Shown one piece after another: positions 55,500 to 62,592 of a stretch of 64,000 nt of DNA. The notes below the pieces were generated by a model. It saw only the letters and a list, made by a program, of their open reading frames with translations. It ran no database searches and was not told the DNA's origin. The stretch comes from Martinezella lusitana (GTDB taxonomy: Bacteria > Pseudomonadota > Alphaproteobacteria > Rhizobiales > Rhizobiaceae). Within the stretch, counting starts at the first letter, position 1. Every line of letters starts with the position of its first letter. A program made the position numbers and the translations under genes. The stretch lies in assembly GCF_014207095.1 (NCBI RefSeq), contig NZ_JACHBG010000004.1, positions 124,001 through 188,000 on the forward strand. Direction: 5' to 3'.

Positions 55500-55662
55500 A
55501 AGCTGCCCCGAAAAATCAAATATTTTCCAGTTATTCCGACGAAGTTCCTGAAGTCGCGTTGAAAGCAGGTGCGTCGATACCTATAACGGGAAGCAATCGC
55601 TGCCACTCACGTATTTCGTGGGTTTGGCGCGATGCTGGGAGTCAACAAACAAAGAGGTTTTG

Positions 55663-56778
55663 ATGCCTTGGAGCAATCAGAATGGCGGCGGCGGTGGCCC
55701 ATGGGGCGGCGGCGGTGGAAATAACCAGGGACCTTGGGGGCAAGGACCAAACCGGCCGCGCGGAAGCGGCAACGGAGGACCTCCGGATCTCGAGGATATT
55801 ATTCGCCGCGGCCAGGATCGTCTGAAGGGTCTCGTCCCCGGTGGCTTCAATGCAGGCGTCTTTCTCATTATTGCGGCAATTATCGGTGTTTTCTGGCTGA
55901 TCCAGTGCGTCTATACGGTACAGCCGGACGAGCGTGGCGTGGAATTGCGTTTCGGCAAGCCGCGCGAAGAAGTCTCCATGCCTGGCCTTCATTTCCATTT
56001 CTGGCCGATCGACCGCGTCGAGTTCGTCAAGGTGACTGAGCAGCAGCGCAACATCGGCAGCCGCTCGAGCGCCAGCTCGGCTAATAACGGCCTGATGCTG
56101 ACCGGCGATCAGAACATCGTCAACGTCCAGTTTTCCGTTCTCTACGCGGTAACCAACCCGCAGGCCTATCTGTTCAAGATAGAGAGCCCCGACGAGACGC
56201 TGCAGCAGGTGGCTGAAAGTGCCATGCGCGAAGTCGTCGGCCGCCGTCCCGCGCAGGATATCTATCGCGACAACCGCCAGGAAATCGCCGTTCAGGTCAG
56301 AAACATCATCCAGGACACGATGGACCGCTACGATGCCGGCATTTCCATCAATGCCGTCCCGATCGAAGACGTTTCGCCGCCACGCGAAGTCGCCGACGCG
56401 TTCGACGAGGTGCAGCGTGCCGAGCAGAACGAAGACCAGCAGGTGGAAGAGGCCAATCAATACGCCAACCAGAAGCTCGGTCAGGCGCGTGGTCGTGCAG
56501 CACAGATCCGCGAAGAGGCAGCCGCCTACAAGGATCGTATCGTAAAGGAAGCACAGGGTGAGGCTCAGCGCTTCATCTCGATCTACGACGAATACGCCAA
56601 GGCGCCGGAAGTGACCCGCAAGCGTCTGTTCCTTGAAACCATGGAGTCCGTTATCGGCAATTCCAACAGCGTCATCATCGACGACAAGCAGGGTGTTGTT
56701 CCCTATCTGCCTCTGAATGAAGTCGGCAAGCAGGTCAACAAGCCTGCCAATGCAACTCAGCCGGAGGCCAAACAATGA
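55663..56778 (+). CDS. hflK: FtsH protease modulator HflK
   Basis: HflK forms with HflC a membrane-bound prohibitin-like cage around the FtsH protease. The 371-residue protein has a Gly/Asn/Pro/Trp-rich N-terminal region (about 6-42), one membrane segment (about 64-83), an SPFH domain (from VYTVQPDERGVELRFGKP) and a long charged coiled-coil (NQYANQKLGQARGRAAQIRE). ATG 55663 follows AAAGAGG; the frame opens at 55618. Its stop overlaps the hflC start as ATGA. Confidence 0.96.
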   Translation: MPWSNQNGGGGGPWGGGGGNNQGPWGQGPNRPRGSGNGGPPDLEDIIRRGQDRLKGLVPGGFNAGVFLIIAAIIGVFWLIQCVYTVQPDERGVELRFGKPREEVSMPGLHFHFWPIDRVEFVKVTEQQRNIGSRSSASSANNGLMLTGDQNIVNVQFSVLYAVTNPQAYLFKIESPDETLQQVAESAMREVVGRRPAQDIYRDNRQEIAVQVRNIIQDTMDRYDAGISINAVPIEDVSPPREVADAFDEVQRAEQNEDQQVEEANQYANQKLGQARGRAAQIREEAAAYKDRIVKEAQGEAQRFISIYDEYAKAPEVTRKRLFLETMESVIGNSNSVIIDDKQGVVPYLPLNEVGKQVNKPANATQPEAKQ

Positions 56779-57713
56779 CGTCCAGCCGTTTGCCAGCCAT
56801 CCTCATCGCGTTCGCGGTGGTGTTGCTACTCATCTATTCTTCGGTGTTCGTGGTCAATGCCCGCGAACAGGCGATTGTCCTTCGCTTCGGCCAGATTCGT
56901 GCGGTCAAGACGGAGCCGGGTCTGTACTTCAAGCTGCCGTTCGCCTTCATGGACGCCGATCGGGTTCAATATATTCAGCAGCAGGAACTGCGCTTCGATC
57001 TGGACAATATCCGCGTTCAGGTTTCGGGCGGTAAGTTCTACGAGGTCGATGCTTTCGTCCTCTACAAGATCGCTGATGCGCGGAAGTTCCGCGAAACGGT
57101 ATCGGGTGATCGCGATGCAGCGGAATCACGGCTTAGAACCCGTCTCGATGCCTCGCTGCGCCGCGTCTACGGTCTGCGCAGTTTCGATGCTGCGCTATCC
57201 AGCGAACGTGCATCGATGATGACGGAAGTGCGCGACGACCTGCATCGCGATGCCGAAACGCTCGGCCTCAATATCGAGGACGTTCGTATCCGCCGGACCG
57301 ACCTGACGCAGGAGGTCTCGCAGCAGACCTTCGACCGCATGAAGGCGGAGCGTCTGGCTGAAGCCGAGCTGATCCGTGCGCGGGGTAACGAAGAAGGCCA
57401 GCGCCGCCGTGCGATTGCAGACCGCCAGGTCGTCGAGATCGTTGCGGATGCGCAAAAGGAGTCGGAAGTTCTGCGCGGTCAGGGTGAAGCCGAGCGCAAC
57501 GGTATCTTCGCCGATGCTTCGAAACGCGACCCTGGCTTCTACGAGTTCTATCGCTCGATGGCGGCCTACAACAAGGCATTCGCCTCCGGCGGCAAGACGC
57601 TGGTCCTGCCGCCGAACAAGTCGGACTTCTTCAAGTTCTTTGACAGTCCCGCGGGCTCCCCGGCCAATACAGGTGCACCGGCACTGGCCAATCCGGCGGC
57701 TTCAGCGAATTGA
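56775..57713 (+). CDS. hflC: FtsH protease modulator HflC
   Basis: The 312-residue partner of HflK has an N-terminal membrane segment (AILIAFAVVLLLIYSSVFVV), an SPFH domain (NAREQAIVLRFGQIRAVKTE), the coiled coil (ERLAEAELIRARGNEEGQRR) and the GEAERNGIFADASKRDPGFY signature. It ends in an Ala/Pro-rich tail. It is co-translated with hflK and ends at a terminator before the degP-type protease, so hflKC form one unit. Confidence 0.97.
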   Translation: MTSSRLPAILIAFAVVLLLIYSSVFVVNAREQAIVLRFGQIRAVKTEPGLYFKLPFAFMDADRVQYIQQQELRFDLDNIRVQVSGGKFYEVDAFVLYKIADARKFRETVSGDRDAAESRLRTRLDASLRRVYGLRSFDAALSSERASMMTEVRDDLHRDAETLGLNIEDVRIRRTDLTQEVSQQTFDRMKAERLAEAELIRARGNEEGQRRRAIADRQVVEIVADAQKESEVLRGQGEAERNGIFADASKRDPGFYEFYRSMAAYNKAFASGGKTLVLPPNKSDFFKFFDSPAGSPANTGAPALANPAASAN

Positions 57714-57736
57714 TCCCGTCAAACATAGTGAACTCG

Positions 57737-57764
57737 AAGGGCTGCCTCACGGCGGCCCTTTTCC
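57737..57764 (+). terminator. Rho-independent terminator after hflC
   Basis: A 10-bp stem (AAGGGCTGCC 57737-57746, GGCGGCCCTT 57751-57760, one T-G pair, loop TCAC) is followed by TTCCGTT, 23 bp after the stop. The T-run is short. Confidence 0.75.
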
Positions 57765-57907
57765 GTTAGACGCAGTGCCGCCGTTGCCATAGCTTCCGCG
57801 CAATGGACTGAGGTTCGGGGATATCGCAAAAAGGTGATTTCACGCTTCATCATTCCGCCTTATGTTGATGCTTATTCAAGATTTCCCTTTTTTGATGAGG
57901 ATGCCTG

Positions 57908-59623
57908 ATGGCCCCGATCTATCGCCTGCCTTTCAGCCGTTCGTTTGCTTTGCTGGCCAGCATAGCCTTGACTGTCGGGCCGGTTGCGAGCGGCGCGGAA
58001 CAGGCTTTCGCTCAGGTGCAAAATAGCGGTGCGGCGGCTGGCGCTCAGGTGCCGGCAACCGCCAGCAGTCAAGCGACGCAGGCGGCCGCACCAACGATGA
58101 CGATGAACCCGGCAATGAACGCCGGCCCAGCTTCCGTTGCCGATCTGGCCGCCGGTCTGCTCGATGCTGTCGTCAATATCTCCACCTCGCAGAAAGTGAA
58201 GGATGAGGGGAACGGTCCGGCGACGCCGAAGTTGCCGGAGAATTCGCCTTACCAGAATGAATTCAATGACCTCTTCAACAACAAGAAGGACGACGACAGC
58301 AACCGCAAGGTGAGCTCGCTCGGCTCGGGCTTCGTCATCGATCCTTCGGGATATATTGTCACCAACAACCACGTCATCGAAGGCGCCGACGATATCGAAG
58401 CGATCTTCCCGAACGGCACGAAGCTCAAGGCCAAACTGATCGGAACCGATACGAAGACCGATCTTTCCGTGCTTAAGGTGGAGCCGAAGCATCCGTTGAC
58501 GGCGGTCAAGTTCGGCGATTCCTCCAAGATGCGGATCGGCGACTGGGTGATGGCGATCGGCAATCCGTTCGGCCTTGGCGGTTCCGTGACGATCGGCATC
58601 GTCTCGGCCCGCGGTCGTAATATCAATGCCGGCCCCTACGACAATTTCATCCAGACCGATGCGGCGATCAACAAGGGCAACTCCGGCGGCCCGCTCTTCA
58701 ACATGAAGGGTGAGGTGATCGGTATCAACACGGCCATTATCTCTCCGAGCGGCGGTTCGATCGGTATCGGCTTTGCCGTTCCGTCTGAGCTGGCCGAAGG
58801 TGTCGTCAATCAGCTCAGGGATTTCGGCGAGACGCGTCGCGGCTGGCTTGGCGTGCGCATTCAGCCGGTCACTGACGATGTCGCCAACAGCCTTGGTCTC
58901 GGTAGCGCCAAGGGCGCGCTCGTGGCTGGCATCATCAAGGGCGGCCCGGTCGACAATGGCAGCATCAAGGCTGGCGACGTCATCCTGAAATTCGATGGTA
59001 AGGAAGTAGACGAGATGCGCGACCTGTTGCGCATCGTTGCCGAAAGCCCGGTCGGCAAGGAAGTCGATGTCGTCATTTACCGTGAAGGCAAGGAGCAGAC
59101 CGTCAAGGTGACGCTTGGCCGGCAGGAAGACAGCACCCAGGCCGCCGCTGCAAGTAGCGACAAGGGTGGCCAGAAGCCACAGCTGGCGCCTGACAGCAAC
59201 GGCAATCACGACGGGGTCATCAATCCCAACGGCAGCGATGACGGCGATGACGACGGCATGGATGGCCAGGATCAGGGCGACAATCCACAGCAATCGCCGC
59301 AAGCCCAGCCGCCGGCACAGGCAAGCTCGACCGTGCTTGGCATGAAGCTGGCAAAGCTGACCGCCGAAAATCGCAAAAGCTTCGGCATCGCCGATAGCGT
59401 CGATGGCGTGGTCATCACCGAAGTTGCACCGGGTTCGGCGGCTGCCGAAAAGGGCTTGAAGGCGGGAGATGTCGTGGTCGAGGTGGCGCAGGAGTTCGTC
59501 CAGACGCCAAGTGCTGCTTCGGACAAGGTTTCTTCGCTGAAGCGCGAAGGGCGGCGCAATGCCCAATTGATGATCGCGTCTCCGAATGGTGACTTGCGGT
59601 TCATTGCCGTTGCGCTGGAATAG
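57908..59623 (+). CDS. degP: Periplasmic serine protease, DegP/HtrA (Do) family
   Basis: This 571-residue trypsin-like periplasmic protease and chaperone has a signal peptide (about 1-35) and an Ala/Gln-rich segment. The protease domain has triad His155 (TNNHVIEG), Asp185 (TDLSVLK) and Ser259 (NKGNSGGPLF), followed by PDZ1 (about 305-395). An acidic Asp/Gly/Asn-rich linker (about 425-460) then precedes PDZ2 (about 470-565, VVITEVAPGSAAAEKGLKAG). Upstream GAGG and ATG 57908 fit well. It directly follows hflKC, a protein-quality-control neighbourhood. The linker is longer and more acidic than in E. coli DegP. Confidence 0.95.
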   Translation: MAPIYRLPFSRSFALLASIALTVGPVASGAEQAFAQVQNSGAAAGAQVPATASSQATQAAAPTMTMNPAMNAGPASVADLAAGLLDAVVNISTSQKVKDEGNGPATPKLPENSPYQNEFNDLFNNKKDDDSNRKVSSLGSGFVIDPSGYIVTNNHVIEGADDIEAIFPNGTKLKAKLIGTDTKTDLSVLKVEPKHPLTAVKFGDSSKMRIGDWVMAIGNPFGLGGSVTIGIVSARGRNINAGPYDNFIQTDAAINKGNSGGPLFNMKGEVIGINTAIISPSGGSIGIGFAVPSELAEGVVNQLRDFGETRRGWLGVRIQPVTDDVANSLGLGSAKGALVAGIIKGGPVDNGSIKAGDVILKFDGKEVDEMRDLLRIVAESPVGKEVDVVIYREGKEQTVKVTLGRQEDSTQAAAASSDKGGQKPQLAPDSNGNHDGVINPNGSDDGDDDGMDGQDQGDNPQQSPQAQPPAQASSTVLGMKLAKLTAENRKSFGIADSVDGVVITEVAPGSAAAEKGLKAGDVVVEVAQEFVQTPSAASDKVSSLKREGRRNAQLMIASPNGDLRFIAVALE

Positions 59624-59627
59624 CGGT

Positions 59628-60206
59628 TCAGCGCGGCGCTTGCCCCGCCTGTAGCGCGTGCCATTCGGCGGCGCTCAGGCGATAGACCGTGTGCCGCTTT
59701 AAATGGGGATGTGTGTCCGGAATCTGCGGATGGTCGAAATCGCAGGCAGGATCCGACTTCATGCCGATGTTCCGCATGACCGCCAGCACCGCGAGATTGC
59801 TTTCCACGGCGATCCCCACCATCTCGTTGAGTTTCAACGTGTTGAAGGCGTAGTGCAGCAAAGCGATGCCGGCTTCGGTGGCATAACCCTTGCCCCAATG
59901 TCGTGCCGCGATGCGCCAGCCGATCTCCACCGTTTCCGCGGGCAGATAGGGTTCGAGCTTCGGCTTCGAGAGGCCGCATAATCCGATCGCCTCGCCACTC
60001 TCCTTCAAGGTCATCACCAGAAGATCGAAACCGGGTTCGGGCGTCATATCCCTGATCATCGTGAAGATTGCATCGGCATCTTCGCGGCTGCGGCGAAACG
60101 GAAAAAATTCAAGGACTTCGGAATCGGAACTGAGTTCGAAAAACAGATCGTGATCTTCCTCGCGGCAGGGGCGTAATACCAGCCTTGATGTTTCGATTGA
60201 TGTCAT
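59628..60206 (-). CDS. GNAT acetyltransferase, RimJ/RimL type (second of tandem pair)
   Basis: This 192-residue acetyltransferase has SIETSRLVLRPCREEDHDLF, EFFPFRRSREDADAIF, WGKGYATEAGIALLHYAF and the C-terminal DFDHPQIPDTHPHLKRHTVY, typical of the RimJ/RimL group that acetylates protein N-termini or small molecules. Its ATG overlaps the stop of the preceding paralogue as ATGA. The strong similarity to that gene, including the DHPxxPDTHPHLK phrase, points to tandem duplication. Confidence 0.9.
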   Translation of the reverse strand: MTSIETSRLVLRPCREEDHDLFFELSSDSEVLEFFPFRRSREDADAIFTMIRDMTPEPGFDLLVMTLKESGEAIGLCGLSKPKLEPYLPAETVEIGWRIAARHWGKGYATEAGIALLHYAFNTLKLNEMVGIAVESNLAVLAVMRNIGMKSDPACDFDHPQIPDTHPHLKRHTVYRLSAAEWHALQAGQAPR

Positions 60207-60766
60207 CGCCCGGAACGCCACTCCGTTGCCGTCAGACGATAGAGGACGTGAGGCTTGAGGTGAGGATGGGTGTCGGGCACGCCCGGGTGATCGAAGTCGC
60301 CGCCGGTGACGCGCTGTAAGCCGATCCTCTGCATCACAGAGGTCGATCTGACGTTGTTATGTACTGCAAAGGAAACGATCTGATCGAGGCCGAGCGTTTC
60401 GAAGCCGTGCGCCAGAAGAGCGCGCGCCGCTTCGCTGACGAGGCCCTTGCCCCATTGCCGGACCACCAGCCGCCAGCCGATCTCGACCGTTCCAGCCGGA
60501 ATGAATGGCTCCAGGTGATCCGCCCGCATCAGACCACAATAGCCGATCGTCTCGCCAGTGGCCTTCAACTCCAGTACGTAGAGACCAAGCCCGGTTTCGG
60601 CGATCATGGAATGAACGCGATCGAAGAAGGCGTCGGCTTCCGCGCGGCTGCGGCGGAAGGGGAAGAACTCCATGACGGCTTCATCGGAGTTGATCTCGTA
60701 GGCCAGATCGCGATCTGTCTCGCGCCAGTTACGGATAATCAGGCGCTCGGTTTCGGTGATGATCAT
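60203..60766 (-). CDS. GNAT acetyltransferase, RimJ/RimL type (first of tandem pair)
   Basis: This 187-residue paralogue of the next gene has TETERLIIRNWRETDRDLAY, MEFFPFRRSRAEADAFFDRV, WGKGLVSEAARALLAHGF and DFDHPGVPDTHPHLKPHVLY. The two differ throughout but keep the same framework, so the duplication is not recent. It is transcribed first of the pair and lies 31 bp after serB on the same strand, making a serB-GNAT-GNAT transcript possible. Confidence 0.9.
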   Translation of the reverse strand: MIITETERLIIRNWRETDRDLAYEINSDEAVMEFFPFRRSRAEADAFFDRVHSMIAETGLGLYVLELKATGETIGYCGLMRADHLEPFIPAGTVEIGWRLVVRQWGKGLVSEAARALLAHGFETLGLDQIVSFAVHNNVRSTSVMQRIGLQRVTGGDFDHPGVPDTHPHLKPHVLYRLTATEWRSGR

Positions 60767-60797
60767 CAGTGCCTCCGATTTCAGCAGCCTGCCGATG

Positions 60798-61688
60798 TTA
60801 CGGTTTGACGAAGTCTGTCTTCCGATAGCCCTGGATGTAGAGCAGGGCGGTCAAGTCGCCATGGTCGATGCGCATCCTGGCCTGTGCGGAAACGGTCGGC
60901 TTGGCGTGCAGCGCGACCCCGGAGCCGGCAAGCTGTAGCATGCCAAGATCATTGGCACCGTCGCCAACGGCCATGGCGTCGTCGGTGGAGATGCCGAGTT
61001 CTTCTGCAATCTCGTTCAGGGCATCGACTTTGGCCTGCTTGCCGAGAATGGGTTCCGCAACGAAGCCGGTCAAAAAGCCGTTTTCTTCCAGCAGGATATT
61101 GGCGCGGTTTTCATCAAAGCCCAGCGTCGCCGCGATGCGGCTGGTGAAGACCGTGAAGCCGCCGGAGACGAGTGCCGTGTAGTAGCCCTTTGTCTTCATG
61201 GTGGCGATCAGCTCGGGACCGCCCGGCGTGAGGGTGATGCGTTTGGCGATGACTTCGTCGACGACAGAAAGCGGCAGTCCCTTGAGCAGTGCTACGCGCT
61301 CGCGCAGCGCCGGTTCGAAGGCGATCTCGCCGTTCATGGCACGTGCCGTAATATCGGCAACCTTCTCCTTGAGGCCGACTTCGGCGGCGAGCTCATCGAT
61401 GCATTCCTGGCCGATCATGGTGGAGTCCATATCGGCGATCAGCAGCTTTTTGCGGCGGGTTTCGGCATCCTGAATCACCAGATCGATCGGCTTGCTGCCG
61501 ATCACGGCCAGGATACTGGCTTCTGCTGCCTGGAGGTCGGTGCCGTCACGCAGGGCGATATCGCAAGCGATACCATCCGCCAGCCAGTAGAGCCCGGAGG
61601 CTTTCACGGCTTCCGCCGCCTGTTCGGCAATGGCCGGAACGAGAACGGGGTTTGACGGATTGGCAATAAGCGTGGCAACGAAGGTCAT
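60798..61688 (-). CDS. serB: Phosphoserine phosphatase SerB
   Basis: SerB dephosphorylates phosphoserine in the last step of serine synthesis. The 296-residue HAD enzyme has an N-terminal ACT-like region (about 1-80), catalytic Asp86 and Asp88 in IADMDSTMIGQE, TGGP/LVSGGFTVFT (motif II) and AVGDGANDLGML (motif III). ATG 61688 (MTFVATLIANP) is the family start. It overlaps by two bases the divergent miaA start. The frame reads upstream to 61814 inside miaA and is a shadow there. Confidence 0.96.
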   Translation of the reverse strand: MTFVATLIANPSNPVLVPAIAEQAAEAVKASGLYWLADGIACDIALRDGTDLQAAEASILAVIGSKPIDLVIQDAETRRKKLLIADMDSTMIGQECIDELAAEVGLKEKVADITARAMNGEIAFEPALRERVALLKGLPLSVVDEVIAKRITLTPGGPELIATMKTKGYYTALVSGGFTVFTSRIAATLGFDENRANILLEENGFLTGFVAEPILGKQAKVDALNEIAEELGISTDDAMAVGDGANDLGMLQLAGSGVALHAKPTVSAQARMRIDHGDLTALLYIQGYRKTDFVKP

Positions 61689-62583
61689 GAGCAGAAACCT
61701 TATGAGCAATATCGACGCGATCCTGATAACCGGGCCGACCGCCAGCGGCAAGTCCGCGCTTGCGGTCGAATTGGCGCGTTCGCATGACGGCGTCGTCATT
61801 AATGCCGACAGCATGCAAGTCTACGACACTTTGCGCGTGCTGACGGCGCGACCCTCCGAAGAGGATATGCAAGGCATTCCGCATTATCTTTACGGGCATG
61901 TCCCGGCGGGACAGGCCTATTCCACGGGCGTCTGGTTGCGCGAGGCGACCGAATTGGTGGAGCGCTTGCGCGGCGAGGGGCGATTGCCCGTTTTCGTCGG
62001 CGGAACAGGGCTTTACTTCAAGGCGCTGACGGGTGGTCTTTCGGATATGCCTTCTATCCCCTCCGGGATTCGCGGTCGTCTGCGCGCGCGATTGCTGGCG
62101 GAGGGAGCCGAGGTCCTGCACCGCGAGCTTTCAGGTCGCGACGAACCCATGGCTGCGAGCCTCAACCCTCAGGACGGTCAGCGCATCGTCCGCGCTCTGG
62201 AAGTCATCGAAGCGACAGGCCAGTCGATAGCCGCCTTTCAAGGCAAGGCGGGGCCTGTCGTGATTGATCCCGAGCGTGCGCGGAAGATCATCGTGCTGCC
62301 TGATCGTGAGGTGTTGCATCAACGCATCAACGGCCGTTTCGAGAAGATGCTTGCAATGGGCGCGGAGGAAGAAGTCCGATCTCTTCTGGCGCTGGAATTG
62401 TCAGTTGAGATGCCGGTGATGAAGGCGATCGGCGTATCGCAGATCGCTGCCATGCTGAAGGGGGAGATGGCGCGCGCCGCCGTTCTTGAAACCGGAGCTG
62501 CGGCAACGCGGCAATATGCCAAACGGCAGATGACGTGGTTTCGCAATCAGATGGACGAGAGTTGGGAGCGCCTCAGCCCTTGA
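61687..62583 (+). CDS. miaA: tRNA dimethylallyltransferase MiaA
   Basis: MiaA transfers a dimethylallyl group to A37 of UNN-reading tRNAs. The 298-residue protein has P-loop GPTASGKS (16-23), NADSMQVYDTLRVLTARPS, HYLYGHVPAG, FVGGTGLYFKALTGGL and GEEEEVRSLL-like C-terminal motifs, ending TRQYAKRQMTWFRNQ. ATG 61687 gives MSRNLMSNIDAILITG, which fits the family N-terminus; ATG 61702 is the alternative. Its start codon overlaps that of divergent serB, so promoters must lie within the opposite gene. Confidence 0.95.
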   Translation: MSRNLMSNIDAILITGPTASGKSALAVELARSHDGVVINADSMQVYDTLRVLTARPSEEDMQGIPHYLYGHVPAGQAYSTGVWLREATELVERLRGEGRLPVFVGGTGLYFKALTGGLSDMPSIPSGIRGRLRARLLAEGAEVLHRELSGRDEPMAASLNPQDGQRIVRALEVIEATGQSIAAFQGKAGPVVIDPERARKIIVLPDREVLHQRINGRFEKMLAMGAEEEVRSLLALELSVEMPVMKAIGVSQIAAMLKGEMARAAVLETGAAATRQYAKRQMTWFRNQMDESWERLSP

Positions 62584-62592
62584 CTTGAGGGG

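Noticed and set aside
57872..59566. 564-codon open frame on the minus strand opposite degP
   Set aside because: Its residues are His/Asp/Arg-rich in the pattern of a GC-rich antisense shadow, and it has no domain. The opposite strand encodes an unmistakable HtrA protease.
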